Of a stretch of 64,000 nucleotides of DNA, positions 25,154 through 34,339 are shown piece by piece; within the stretch, counting starts at the first letter, position 1; the number at the start of each line of letters is the position of its first letter. The notes under the pieces are model-generated. The model was not told the DNA's origin. It saw only the letters and a list, made by a program, of their open reading frames with translations, and searched no databases. The translations under genes were made by a program, and so were the position numbers. The DNA is from Novipirellula sp052161655. Its GTDB lineage: Bacteria > Planctomycetota > Planctomycetia > Pirellulales > Pirellulaceae. The stretch lies in NCBI RefSeq assembly GCF_052161655.1, contig NZ_CP197418.1:10168001-10232000 (forward strand), given 5' to 3'.

Positions 25154-27094
25154 TCAGCCTCGATCAAACCGTTTCTTTAACCATTCCTGCAGGATTTGCG
25201 AATTAATTTTTTTATTCGATTGACGGTGGGAGCCTGGTAAATCCGTTGCCGTGTCCCCCGAATCACTGATCGCGGTGGTGATACGAACGCGATTTTCGCC
25301 AAGCGACACTCGACATCCGATTCCAAAGATCCGCTCAGACTCAGTCGACGTGGTCCAAGGTCCTACAAACAAAGCTTCGTCGCTTAAGTAATCGCGAATC
25401 ATAAAAACTCGTTCATTCAAACCAGATTTGTTCAACTCCCTTTTGCTCGCAATTGGTTTGCCATCAAACACACTGAAATCGGACATCGGCAGATCCACCA
25501 ATGCAACAAGTGTTGGCAGCAAATCAGCGTGCATCGTCGGCTGATCGATTCGTTGGGATTGAACGCCAGAAGCATAAACAATCGCCGGTGTCATCGTTTG
25601 ATAGCGACTCAGCTTTGTTCCATGACCACACGTGCCATCTTCCAAAAAAGCTTCGCCGTGATCGCCCGTCACAATCACCACCCGGTTGCGGTCTAACAGC
25701 GGACGAATCAATCGATCGACGGTGTGTGCACAATTTTTGTAGCGGTTCCAAACCGCATCGCGTTGCGCGGGCAGATAGGGAATGGGAAACGAATCATCCG
25801 CCGCTGGTTGAAACATCGCGTCTGCAGGATCGCTGCGATAATCGGCATGGGTGGTGTAGAGATAGACCACGGCCAATCGCGGTGACGGCGATGGTTTGTC
25901 CGCCGAGTCCTCGCGATTCAGAAACGCGGTCGCACGCGAAACGGTTCGCTTGTCCACTTCGCTCCAACCCTTCGGTTCACACTGAAAGACATCAAATTGC
26001 TGTTCGTTTAGAAAACCATCCATCGCGAACAATCGCCAATCATCGTGACTGGCGAACAGTCCCAGTTCATAGCCGGCCTGATGAAACAAACGATTCATCA
26101 GCGGGCTGTAGCGGACCGGTTCTTCAAACCAAATCGCCTCCAATCCATTGAGCAGGCTAAACATCCCAAAATTCGATGCATTCGCTCCCGAAAAATGATT
26201 GCGGCAATGAATCCCTTCACTGGCCAGCCGAGACAAATTGGGCATGATCTCGGCGTCCACCATCTCGTGACGAAACGACTCCAGCACCACCACGACCACA
26301 TCCGGAAACGGCTCGACGCGTGCATCGAGCGCATCCCAATCCAGTCCCGCCAATCGTTGCTGGATTTTCCGATGATCGATGCCATTCTTTGGAATCGCAA
26401 ATGAGACCGGAGCGAGCCACGAATTGGTTTCAGACGCCGCCACGTCGTCTAAGTCGATGATTCGGAACACAATCCAAGGATGTCGCGTTGAATCGCCTCG
26501 CATTTGATTCGCCGTGGTCTGCCAATCCAAGATTGCTGGCAACGAGAACAAGCAAACGCAAACACCTGCGATGCTCGAACCCCACTTTGCGACCATCCGA
26601 TGCCGCATCCAGAATCGAGCGACGGGTTTGGAGATCCAAAACACACCGATCGCCACCACAGCAACCCCTATGCACCAAAACAGCGTCGGAGCAATCGATT
26701 TCCACTGGGCGTGAGCAATCAAGCTGTCACGCAAGTCGGTTGCGACTCGCAGGATTTTCGTGGAAAGAAAACGGTCCGAAACCCAGCGGAATGCAATCGC
26801 ATCGAGCAGCATGCCAGCGGGAACGACGATCATCAATCCAAAACCAATGCCAACACTCAATCGTGGCGATCGAGAACGCAGCAGCCAAGCGGCCAATAAA
26901 CTAGGCGTGATCAAGACCAACGTTTGCAAAGCGATCCAGCTGTGAATCGAAATCCAAGCGAACATCGACACTGACGGCGAGGAGACAGACGACGGATACA
27001 GTATCCCAATGACTAGCGTCCCCGACACGATCAAGATCGCAAGCACCACCAATTGGTACCACAGCTCGCGATCATGATCGTTTTGTTCGCTCAT
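25154..27094 (-). CDS. Membrane-anchored sulfatase-fold protein (LtaS/phosphoglycerol transferase-like)
   Basis: 646 aa from ATG 27094 (GGGAC 4 nt upstream; the 27139 start would overlap the upstream gene). Five hydrophobic segments lie within about residues 10-205. They are followed by an extracytoplasmic alkaline-phosphatase-superfamily domain: VVVVVLESFRHEM (metal-binding Glu), NHFSGANASNFGMFSLLNG (nucleophile region with Ser/Thr rather than the CxPxR Cys of type I sulfatases), VVIVTGDHGEAF and CGHGTKLSRYQTMTPA. This layout resembles lipoteichoic-acid synthase and other membrane phosphoglycerol or phosphoethanolamine transferases. It starts 22 bp after the DUF2461 gene, so the two are likely one operon. 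The acceptor in a planctomycete envelope is unknown. Confidence 0.82.
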   Translation of the reverse strand: MSEQNDHDRELWYQLVVLAILIVSGTLVIGILYPSSVSSPSVSMFAWISIHSWIALQTLVLITPSLLAAWLLRSRSPRLSVGIGFGLMIVVPAGMLLDAIAFRWVSDRFLSTKILRVATDLRDSLIAHAQWKSIAPTLFWCIGVAVVAIGVFWISKPVARFWMRHRMVAKWGSSIAGVCVCLFSLPAILDWQTTANQMRGDSTRHPWIVFRIIDLDDVAASETNSWLAPVSFAIPKNGIDHRKIQQRLAGLDWDALDARVEPFPDVVVVVLESFRHEMVDAEIMPNLSRLASEGIHCRNHFSGANASNFGMFSLLNGLEAIWFEEPVRYSPLMNRLFHQAGYELGLFASHDDWRLFAMDGFLNEQQFDVFQCEPKGWSEVDKRTVSRATAFLNREDSADKPSPSPRLAVVYLYTTHADYRSDPADAMFQPAADDSFPIPYLPAQRDAVWNRYKNCAHTVDRLIRPLLDRNRVVIVTGDHGEAFLEDGTCGHGTKLSRYQTMTPAIVYASGVQSQRIDQPTMHADLLPTLVALVDLPMSDFSVFDGKPIASKRELNKSGLNERVFMIRDYLSDEALFVGPWTTSTESERIFGIGCRVSLGENRVRITTAISDSGDTATDLPGSHRQSNKKINSQILQEWLKKRFDRG

Positions 27095-27116
27095 ACTTGT
27101 CCCAGACTGAAAATGT

Positions 27117-27803
27117 TTAGTAGGGCACATCAATCGCATCGCACAGAAATCGCATCAGCGGCCGAGCCGCACGCACACGATCGATCAAGATCTTGACGAT
27201 CTCGGCACTGGTCACCTCCGCTTCGCTCAGCGGCGCGACCGCAATGAAATCGATCCTTCGTAAATCATCGATCATCGGATGCGTTTTGTCGTACTCGCGA
27301 GGCGCCGTCTTTAACTTCTCGCCCGCAAACTCAAAGTGCTGGCGAAACGCTTTTTGATCTCGCACTTTCACCCACGCTTTGGGGTTTGCGTCGATGGCTT
27401 GGCGAATTGCTGCCAACACGTTTCGCTCCGGCCGCCAGCATCCCATGCCGATAAAACACTCGTTGGGGTCAAAATGAATGTAGGCCCCGGGCGCGTGAAT
27501 ATTCGTGTTCGCTTGATGCCGCAGCGAGATGCCGACGTTCGTTTTGTAAGGCGTTTTGTCTTTGCTAAATCGGGTATCGCGATAGATTCGCATCAACGAT
27601 CCGCCATGCGATTTCGGGATCGCCGAGAGCATCGGTGCCGCGCGGGCCAACGGTTTATCGAGCTGCCGCACCAATTCCACTGCGGGGTCTCGCAACTCCG
27701 TTTGATAACGAAGCTTGTTTTCGTTGAACCAATCTCGATTGTTGTTGGATTGCAGTTCACGCAGGAAACGAAACAATTCCTTTGAAATAACGGGCTGTGG
27801 CAT
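27117..27803 (-). CDS. DUF2461 family protein
   Basis: 228 aa from ATG 27803; a frame open to 27845 lacks a start signal. It shows the DUF2461 (TIGR02453) pattern: LFRFLRELQSNNNRDWFNEN at the N-terminus, LMRIYRDTRFSKDKTPYKTN in the centre, GAYIHFDPNECFIGMGCW, and a C-terminal FIAVAPLSEAEV region. The family is widespread, cytoplasmic and functionally uncharacterised. A family F palindrome pair lies 29-84 bp upstream. The downstream membrane sulfatase-fold gene is 22 bp away; the pairing may be coincidental. Confidence 0.88.
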   Translation of the reverse strand: MPQPVISKELFRFLRELQSNNNRDWFNENKLRYQTELRDPAVELVRQLDKPLARAAPMLSAIPKSHGGSLMRIYRDTRFSKDKTPYKTNVGISLRHQANTNIHAPGAYIHFDPNECFIGMGCWRPERNVLAAIRQAIDANPKAWVKVRDQKAFRQHFEFAGEKLKTAPREYDKTHPMIDDLRRIDFIAVAPLSEAEVTSAEIVKILIDRVRAARPLMRFLCDAIDVPY

Positions 27804-27831
27804 GCAAAGATCATGTTTGGGGAATCGTCGT

Positions 27832-27887
27832 TGATCGCTCCGCAATCCCTACGCGGCGCAAGATCGCAGAGCGATCAGCGACATTAA
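27832..27887. repeat. Palindromic repeat pair (family F)
   Basis: TGATCGCTCCGCAATCC (27832-27848) and GATCGCAGAGCGATCA (27872-27887) are inverted copies of the 17-bp palindrome TGATCGCGGAGCGATCA found elsewhere in the window. Together they can form one large cruciform. The element lies upstream of the DUF2461 gene and on the nadE side of the divergent spacer. Confidence 0.6.
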
Positions 27888-28036
27888 CTGAGTTGCGTCT
27901 ATATTAGCGAACGCCAGGACGACTTTACCGGAATTCCCCCCTGCACGCACACTCCCCATTATTTCCGCGGCTGTTGGCGAGTAAAATCGTGTGACTCCCC
28001 ATCGAGCCGATCTTCCATCTTCAAAGGCCCTTCGAT

Positions 28037-30031
28037 TTGTCTGCTCACGGTTTCTTTCGGATCACGGTTGCATCCCCAGTGATCTCCGTCGCTAATCCTG
28101 CCGCCAATGTCAAAGCGATGATGCGGTTGATGGATCCCTGTGATTCGGATTTGATCGTATTTCCCGAACTCGGACTGACCGGCTACACCTGTGGCGATCT
28201 GTTCGCGACCGATTCGCTGCAAAATGCAACGCTCGACGCCCTGGAAACCTTAGTCGCATCGACACGCCAGCGGCCCAATCAAACCGTGATCGTGGGACTG
28301 CCGATCGCGATTGACGATTCGCTGATGAATGCGGCCGCGGTGCTTTGCAACGGCCAAATCGAAGGCATCGTGCCTAAATCGTTCCTGCCCACGTATCGTG
28401 AATTTTACGAAGGCCGACACTTTCGCGCCGCATCCTCAAGCGACCCTCAATGGCTCGAACTGCTCGGCGGCATGATTCCCTTCGGAACCGATTTGCTGTT
28501 CCAACAAGGCGAAGCCAAGATTGGCATCGACATCTGTGAAGACCTCTGGACGCCGATTCCACCGTCCAGTCATGCCGCGTTGGCGGGCGCTAACGTGCTC
28601 GTGAATCTTTCGGCCAGCAACGAGACGATCGGCAAGGCCCAGTGGCGACGTGATTTGATCCGCAGCCAATCGGGCCGCTGTATCGCCGCCTACGCCTACA
28701 CGTCGGCCGGCCCCGGTGAATCAAGTTCCGATCTGGTTTTCGGTGGCCACTGTTTGATCGCGGAAAACGGAGCGATCCTGGTCGAAGCACGCACGATCAC
28801 CGAGCAGTCCGATGCCACGCATGAAAGCGAAACCGTGGTCACCGTCGACGTTGATCTGGCGAAACTGACTCACGACCGCCGCGTTACCGGCTCGTTTGAT
28901 GATGGTAAACAATCGCTGTCGACGGCCTATCGATGGATCGAAATTGAACAAGATGATACCGCCCCGCTGCCCCGCACCCCTGACCTCGTTCGCAACGTCG
29001 ACGCGCATCCGTTTGTGCCCAAAGCGTTCAGCGAACTGGAAGCTCGCTGCGAAGAGATCTTTGCAATCCAATCGGCCGGCCTGTGCAAGCGATTGTCACG
29101 ACTTTCGAAAACGACCACGTTGACGATTGGCATCTCTGGCGGCCTCGACAGCACTCTGGCGTTATTAGTCGCACTTCGAGCCTGTGACGCGATGGGGCTG
29201 CCTCGCCGCAATATTTGTGGGATCACGATGCCCGGTTACGGGACGACCGAGCACACCAAAACCAGTGCCGACCGTTTGATTGAGCTAACGGAAATCACTG
29301 GCGAAACGATCGACATTCGCCAACTGTGTCTCGATACGTTTCGTGCCCTCGATCACAGTCCGTTGGGCATCAAGATCGATCGCAACACCACTCCAGAATC
29401 GCTTCAAAAGTCGTTTGTCGATGTGCCACACGACACCGCCGATTTGAAATTTGAAAACGTGCAAGCTCGTATTCGCACGATGTTGCTGATGAACCGTGGG
29501 TTTGTGCTTGGCACTGGCGACATGAGCGAACAAGCGCTCGGTTGGTCCACGTACAACGCCGATCACATGTCGATGTACAACGTGAACACATCGATCCCCA
29601 AAACGCTGGTGCGATTCCTGGTTCGCTACGCAGCCGATCATTACTTTAAGGACGGTGTGTCCGAATTGCTGCACCGGATTGCCGACACACCCATTTCACC
29701 CGAATTGATGCCGCCCGCTGCCGATGGCACGATTCGACAAGAAACCGAAGCGTCGATTGGCGCCTACGAATTGCATGATTTCTTTCTGTATCATTTTGTC
29801 CGCTACGGATGCGATCGCGAACGCATTCGATTTTTGGCCCAACACGCAGAATTCGATCAACCGCACTCCGACGCCGACATCGATGCCACGCTTGAGACGT
29901 TTTTTGATCGCTTTTTCAAGAACCAATTCAAACGCAACTGTGTTCCTGACGGCCCCAAAGTGGGTTCAGTTAGTTTGTCACCCCGCGGCGATTGGCGGAT
30001 GCCAAGCGATGCGGACAGTGACGCATTTTAA
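28037..30031 (+). CDS. nadE: Glutamine-dependent NAD+ synthetase
   Basis: A 664-aa two-domain enzyme that converts nicotinic acid adenine dinucleotide to NAD+ using glutamine. The N-terminal nitrilase-type glutaminase has its triad: Glu in IVFPELGLTGYTCGDLF, Lys in VPKSFLPTYREFYE and Cys in GIDICEDLWTP. The C-terminal ATP-pyrophosphatase domain has GISGGLDSTLALLV, TSADRLIELTEITGE and GTGDMSEQALGWSTYN. The start is TTG 28037 (MSAHGFFRITVASP), favoured because HGF-R-V-VASP is the usual N-terminus of this class. The stop overlaps the stop of the convergent neighbour by 2 bp. Confidence 0.96.
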   Translation: MSAHGFFRITVASPVISVANPAANVKAMMRLMDPCDSDLIVFPELGLTGYTCGDLFATDSLQNATLDALETLVASTRQRPNQTVIVGLPIAIDDSLMNAAAVLCNGQIEGIVPKSFLPTYREFYEGRHFRAASSSDPQWLELLGGMIPFGTDLLFQQGEAKIGIDICEDLWTPIPPSSHAALAGANVLVNLSASNETIGKAQWRRDLIRSQSGRCIAAYAYTSAGPGESSSDLVFGGHCLIAENGAILVEARTITEQSDATHESETVVTVDVDLAKLTHDRRVTGSFDDGKQSLSTAYRWIEIEQDDTAPLPRTPDLVRNVDAHPFVPKAFSELEARCEEIFAIQSAGLCKRLSRLSKTTTLTIGISGGLDSTLALLVALRACDAMGLPRRNICGITMPGYGTTEHTKTSADRLIELTEITGETIDIRQLCLDTFRALDHSPLGIKIDRNTTPESLQKSFVDVPHDTADLKFENVQARIRTMLLMNRGFVLGTGDMSEQALGWSTYNADHMSMYNVNTSIPKTLVRFLVRYAADHYFKDGVSELLHRIADTPISPELMPPAADGTIRQETEASIGAYELHDFFLYHFVRYGCDRERIRFLAQHAEFDQPHSDADIDATLETFFDRFFKNQFKRNCVPDGPKVGSVSLSPRGDWRMPSDADSDAF

Positions 30032-31146
30032 CGCAAACCCTCAACGCCCAGCACTTTCGCCCACGTACCGCTAAAGCTGCCGAGTCGTTCATTTTCGTTA
30101 ACGCTTTGCAACGATTCAAACAGTCCCAAAAAGCGACTCGTCAACTCACCCAGATGATCATTGACGAAATCACCCCAACGCGGGTCGTATTTGTGTGCGG
30201 CGTCCGGCTTCGCCGCCACTGTGCTTGCCGGTTGTGAATCTCGCGTCTGCATGATCAGATTGTTGCACCAATCATCAATCGCAACCGCGGACGCCCCCAG
30301 AGCAACAAGTTTGACGGCATCATCGGGCGAGATTGCTCCGGGTACCACCCAAAGTGGCATCTCGGAACACTTCTCGGCATTCATCATCTGGCGTGCACGT
30401 CGCGTGATGGCAGCCAATTCAAGTCCCTCGAGTTGGATTTCGTCGAGCCGTAGGATCAGTCCATCGGGCTCGGCCGCGAGCACCTTTGGCAATTCGTCGC
30501 CCATCCGGTACGGTCCCATCGAGACAAAGACCGCAGCGGATGCGGACAGTCGACGAATTTGGTCAATCTTGGACTTCAAGTGCTGCATCGACGCCACGTC
30601 CGGTGGAAACGTGGCAGCTGGCACCCAGCCACCACCGGCGACGGGTGATGTCGCCGGAGCGGCCTCCCAGCGTTGGATCTGTGCCGGCGAATACGCGAAC
30701 CGTCCTGAAACATCACGGGCCATCATCAAACGTAGATCCACCACATCGGCAGAATCAAAATCGGTCACCGTTAACCCATAACGCTCCGATCGGTAGGGAA
30801 CGATCCTGCGGTAACGACGATGGGTCGGTGATTTGTCGGAATCCTTAGGTTCGATCATGCGTCCAGCATGGAACATCGATTCGGTTTGCCGACCCGACAG
30901 ATCACTCCGCATCGCGGTGACTAAAATATCAAGCTCACCGACGGCCACGGCCAAGTTGTCGGCCTGCTCCATCGTGATTTGGTACCACGGCGGATCGTAC
31001 CAAAACAGCGGCAAGGGCAACGGGATGTCGTCGCCATGCTTTCGCGAGATCGTACCACGATGCGAATCCACCAGCGATCCGGTCCAGGGGGTAAAGACCG
31101 GTGGCGGCAACAAGTGCAGCGGCGCGAGTCGGTGATTCAATTGCAT
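30028..31146 (-). CDS. Degenerate glutamate-synthase-type FMN-barrel protein (GlxD/MgsC-like)
   Basis: 372 aa from ATG 31146; a TTG seven codons upstream is possible, and GGACGG lies 9 nt before the ATG. The C-terminal half resembles the FMN-binding barrel of glutamate synthase: LRLDEIQLEGLELAAITRRA, MPLWVVPGAISPDDAVKLVA, LGASAVAIDDW. No Cys cluster for the 3Fe-4S centre is visible, and the sequence is shorter than GlxD or the GltB barrel, so catalytic electron transfer may be lost or changed. It starts 45 bp after the GXGXG-domain gene on the same strand. It overlaps the nadE stop convergently. Function not assignable with confidence. Confidence 0.6.
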   Translation of the reverse strand: MQLNHRLAPLHLLPPPVFTPWTGSLVDSHRGTISRKHGDDIPLPLPLFWYDPPWYQITMEQADNLAVAVGELDILVTAMRSDLSGRQTESMFHAGRMIEPKDSDKSPTHRRYRRIVPYRSERYGLTVTDFDSADVVDLRLMMARDVSGRFAYSPAQIQRWEAAPATSPVAGGGWVPAATFPPDVASMQHLKSKIDQIRRLSASAAVFVSMGPYRMGDELPKVLAAEPDGLILRLDEIQLEGLELAAITRRARQMMNAEKCSEMPLWVVPGAISPDDAVKLVALGASAVAIDDWCNNLIMQTRDSQPASTVAAKPDAAHKYDPRWGDFVNDHLGELTSRFLGLFESLQSVNENERLGSFSGTWAKVLGVEGLR

Positions 31147-31191
31147 GATGAGCGTCCGTCCTGACAAACCTAACTGTGTTGATGAAGCCTA

Positions 31192-31947
31192 CTAACGCCA
31201 ATTCGGAGCGACTTCGCCTCGCCGAGCCTCTTCTGCCCGAAGCATCGCTTCGGGGACAATACGACGAAACTCATTCGCATCACCACGGATCGAGGCATTG
31301 ATCAGCAACAACCCCAGCCGCAACATTTCACGCTTACGCAGCGAAGCCTCGGTCACCCCATCGGCCAAGCTTTCGACGCTGCCACGAATAAAGACCGAGA
31401 CGTTGTTCATCGCATCCCCCAAATTCCGACCTGCATCGCCACCGATCACGATCATGCCGCCGATCGCCCCCACGCCGACTTCATGACCGACATCGCCGCG
31501 AACAAAGATGCCTCCAGACCGCATCCCCGCGCCACAGCGGTCGCCCGCGTCACCATAGATCGCCAACGTTCCGCCGGTCATTGCCGCGCCTGCACCGACG
31601 CCCGCGTTGCCACGAATCCGCACCGCTCCACTTCGCATGCCCTCGCCCACGCCGTGGCCAACGTTTCCGGTTTGGCGAATGTCGGTTTCGGCGTTGTAAG
31701 CATACGCGTAATCCCCCAGCGATCCTTCGATCTGAATACGCACAGGATGATTCAGCCGCATCAGCGCCGCATGCTGGCCGTTTGCCCCGTCGATTTTGAT
31801 TTGAGCAAGTATGTTGGGATCCGCGAACGTCGGCACTGCGTGAATCGCCGCGATCAATTCGGCGTCGCTCATCGATTGCATCGAAAATTGATGCGTTGGC
31901 GGCGGCAATGCACCACTTAGCGATGATCCAGCTTCATCGGCAGACAT
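31192..31947 (-). CDS. GXGXG-domain protein (GlxC/MgsB or FwdC-like)
   Basis: A 251-aa protein whose middle is a right-handed beta-helix with repeated G-xx-G-xxx-G units: GNVGHGVGEGMRSGAVRI, GNAGVGAGAAMTGGTLAI, GDAGDRCGAGMRSGGIFV, GDVGHEVGVGAIGGMIVI, GDAGRNLGDAM. This is the C-terminal domain of the glutamate synthase large subunit, found as a separate polypeptide in GlxC/MgsB of N-methylglutamate synthase and in formylmethanofuran dehydrogenase subunit C. The FMN-barrel-like gene directly downstream favours the glutamate-synthase type. The amidotransferase partner (GlxB/MgsA) is not in the window. It is the first gene of a two-gene unit. Confidence 0.75.
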   Translation of the reverse strand: MSADEAGSSLSGALPPPTHQFSMQSMSDAELIAAIHAVPTFADPNILAQIKIDGANGQHAALMRLNHPVRIQIEGSLGDYAYAYNAETDIRQTGNVGHGVGEGMRSGAVRIRGNAGVGAGAAMTGGTLAIYGDAGDRCGAGMRSGGIFVRGDVGHEVGVGAIGGMIVIGGDAGRNLGDAMNNVSVFIRGSVESLADGVTEASLRKREMLRLGLLLINASIRGDANEFRRIVPEAMLRAEEARRGEVAPNWR

Positions 31948-32033
31948 AAAAGAATGACTTTGTTTTTAATTGTGGGGAAACGTGGCTAGCGGGCTGTTAA
32001 GCAGTTAGGCAGGAATTATTGGGGTGAAATCCC

Positions 32034-32098
32034 GTTAGCCGTTTGGGCTCTAGCCCCGGTTGAATGCCGGAACCGTGGCTAGCGCCAAAGCGGCTAAC
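32034..32098. repeat. Palindromic repeat (family B), copy 3 (best copy)
   Basis: A 65-bp hairpin with 28-bp arms: GTTAGCCGTTTGGGCTCTAG... at the left and AACCGTGGCTAGCGCCAAAG then CGGCTAAC at the right. A partial copy (CGTGGCTAGCGGGCTG) precedes it at 31981-31996. Family C follows at 32143. The spacer 31948-32294 is otherwise without a gene. Confidence 0.85.
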
Positions 32099-32142
32099 AT
32101 ACTGAAGGACTCCTGCTTAGCTGCTTACATCTCGATTTTCGG

Positions 32143-32211
32143 GTAGCGGAACTCGTCAAGAGTTTCGGATCGTTTGGCATACACAACGAAAGTCTTGACG
32201 ACTTCCGCTAC
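32143..32211. repeat. Hairpin repeat (family C), copy 2
   Basis: 69 bp, matching 10654-10723 in both arms (GTAGCGGAACTCGTCAAGAG and AGTCTTGACGACTTCCGCTA plus C) but with a different loop. The loop therefore diverges while the stem is conserved, which is what selection or exchange for structure would give. Confidence 0.85.
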
Positions 32212-32294
32212 GACTACGAACGGAATACAAGCAAAGTTCCGCATGAGCAATGCATTTACTTGGTCTGGCCTGCATTGGAGGCGGGCAATCCTGT

Positions 32295-33176
32295 CTAGTG
32301 CGAGCATGTTTTCCGCAATACCGCGCGGACGATCGCTTCCATTTTACCTTCTGCGGCAAGGCCTGCAGCAAGAACTTCGTCATGACTTGCTACTACCGCC
32401 GAATCGGGGTTGGCGACGTTGCTGACCATCGACAACCCCAATGTTCGCATCCCCAAGCTTGCGGCGGCCAATACCTCGGGAACCGTGCTCATTCCAGCCA
32501 CATCCGCCCCGATTCGCCGCATCATTCGGTACTCCGCCCGCGTCTCGTAGTTGGGACCAAGCGTCGCCAAATAAGTCCCCTCGTAAGCGGCAAAGTTACT
32601 CTCCCTGGACGCCTGCATCGCGATCGCGGACAAATTAGGGTCATAGATATCGCCATGACGCAGCGGTGAAAAACCGTAAGTCTTCTCGGCGAAACTCGAA
32701 CCGCGCGAGGCCAGATTCGCGGGTTGGAATTCGCCACGCATAAAGTCAAGGTGATCACGAATCACCACGATGTCGCCGACTTTCAGCTTTGGGTTCACTC
32801 CTCCCGCTGCATTACTGACCACCAACTGCGTCGCGCCGAGTCGTGCCATCACATGCACGGGAAACGAGACTTCTGCTCGGCTCCATCCCTCGTAGCGATG
32901 AAAACGACCGGCCATGGCAACCACGCGGGTCTGTTCCAATTCACCCAAAATTAATTGGCCTCGATGCCCCGACGCCGTCGAAGCTGCAAACCCAGGAATG
33001 TCAGGAAAAGGTACCGCAATCGGATGTTGGATTTTTTCGGCCAACCCACCGAGCCCGCTGCCCAGAATGATCGCGACGGTAGGGACAAGGTCCGAACGGG
33101 CACGCAGAAACTCAGCAGCCTGCTCGACATACCGGTTCTCGCTCGAGAGTTCATCCATGGAAAGATTCTGCCGCAT
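32295..33176 (-). CDS. Purine nucleoside phosphorylase 1
   Basis: 293 aa from ATG 33176, with AGGGG 7 nt upstream. It belongs to the trimeric PNP family that splits inosine and guanosine with phosphate. Motifs: AIILGSGLGGLAEKI (phosphate site), ASGHRGQL, AGRFHRYEGW, VVSNAAGGVNP, NYETRAEYRMMRRIGADVAGMSTVPE (Glu of the purine site) and LSMVSNVANPDS. The Asn in SNVAN fits the position that reads 6-oxopurines in PNP. A second PNP gene lies 85 bp upstream on the same strand, and the two are only moderately similar, so they may differ in substrate. Confidence 0.93.
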   Translation of the reverse strand: MRQNLSMDELSSENRYVEQAAEFLRARSDLVPTVAIILGSGLGGLAEKIQHPIAVPFPDIPGFAASTASGHRGQLILGELEQTRVVAMAGRFHRYEGWSRAEVSFPVHVMARLGATQLVVSNAAGGVNPKLKVGDIVVIRDHLDFMRGEFQPANLASRGSSFAEKTYGFSPLRHGDIYDPNLSAIAMQASRESNFAAYEGTYLATLGPNYETRAEYRMMRRIGADVAGMSTVPEVLAAASLGMRTLGLSMVSNVANPDSAVVASHDEVLAAGLAAEGKMEAIVRAVLRKTCSH

Positions 33177-33231
33177 CCTGTTGCCCCTAAAAATCACGCC
33201 GGACGTCGATCAACCCGCGACTTGCCCGTTT

Positions 33232-33249
33232 TGATCGCGGGAGCGATCA
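33232..33249. repeat. Palindrome (family F) between the PNP genes
   Basis: TGATCGCGGGAGCGATCA, the 17-bp family F palindrome with one extra central G. It lies 12 bp after the second PNP gene's stop and 56 bp before the first one's start. Confidence 0.65.
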
Positions 33250-33261
33250 ACGCTCAATGCA

Positions 33262-34101
33262 CTAAGCGATACGGACTTGGCCGGCTTCGCTGACGATCCC
33301 GCGTACCAACGTTTCCAACTTTGGAGCCGCAGCGTTCGCCGTCGCAATGATCTCGTTCACATCGGCTGGTTTGAGCGCGTCGGGCAAACACATGTCGGTG
33401 ATCACACTCAACCCAACCACTTTCAAACCGCAATGCACCGCCACGATCGTTTCGGGAACCGTACTCATCCCGACGACATCGGCACCAATCATTCTGAGGA
33501 AACGATACTCGGCACGCGTTTCGAGATTCGGCCCGGTCACGGCGACAAAAACACCTTTATGAATCGGGATCGATTCGCGGCGAGCCAATTCCATCGTACG
33601 ATCGATCCATTGTTGATCGTACGGTTCGCACATATCGGGAAAGCGAGGTCCCAGTCGATCGTCGTTGACACCAATCAACGGGTTGTCGCCCATCAAATTG
33701 ATTTGGTCTTCGATGACCATGATGTCGCCGTTTGAAAAGTAGGGATTCAAACCGCCACACGCGTTGCTGACGACAAGCAACTCGGCACCGAGCGCTTTGA
33801 AGACGCGGACTGGAAGCGTGATTTGCTTCAGAGGGTAGCCTTCATATTGATGAAAACGGCCCTCCATGGCCACGACCGGTACGCCGGCTAATTGCCCGCA
33901 TACCAAGCGTCCTCGATGGCTCGTCGCCGTCGAAGTCGGGAAATGGGGAATGTCCCCGTATTCGAATGAGGCTTCGACTTCGATCTGTTCGGCAAGTCCG
34001 CCAAGCCCAGTGCCAAGGATGATACCGACCTTCGGCGTTTTAGAAAACTCACTTCGGATTTTTTTACAAGCGTCTTCAATCTTGTCGAACAAATCAAGCA
34101 T
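33262..34101 (-). CDS. Purine nucleoside phosphorylase 2 (altered base-site residue)
   Basis: 279 aa from ATG 34101, which gives the normal family length; the frame stays open to 34191 without family features. Motifs: GIILGTGLGGLAEQI, TSHRGRLVCGQ, MEGRFHQYEGY, VVSNACGGLNPYF, NLETRAEYRFLRMIGADVVGMSTVPE. At the position of the 6-oxopurine-reading Asn it has Asp (LSVITDMCLPDALKP); an Asp in this place is what methylthioadenosine phosphorylases use for adenine. Adenosine or MTA specificity is therefore possible, but the rest of the MTAP signature is not obvious. It is upstream of PNP 1 and probably co-transcribed with it. Confidence 0.9.
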   Translation of the reverse strand: MLDLFDKIEDACKKIRSEFSKTPKVGIILGTGLGGLAEQIEVEASFEYGDIPHFPTSTATSHRGRLVCGQLAGVPVVAMEGRFHQYEGYPLKQITLPVRVFKALGAELLVVSNACGGLNPYFSNGDIMVIEDQINLMGDNPLIGVNDDRLGPRFPDMCEPYDQQWIDRTMELARRESIPIHKGVFVAVTGPNLETRAEYRFLRMIGADVVGMSTVPETIVAVHCGLKVVGLSVITDMCLPDALKPADVNEIIATANAAAPKLETLVRGIVSEAGQVRIA

Positions 34102-34339
34102 GGCGGTGTCGTCAAAAAGGAGGCAGAAGATAAAAGGGCGTGCAAGTCGAAGGTCGGTATCATAGCGCGCCCGAGCGTCGTCCGCGACCATCCCTTTTTC
34201 GGGTAAGATTTAGCAATGTGTAGCCACGCGACTTATCCGCCGCCCCCTCACTCAATCCTTTGCCGACTCGATCCAGGTCGCGATTAATCGAGTTCTTGTC
34301 ATCCGCTTATTTTCTTACTCGTTGGACATCACGCTTCCC

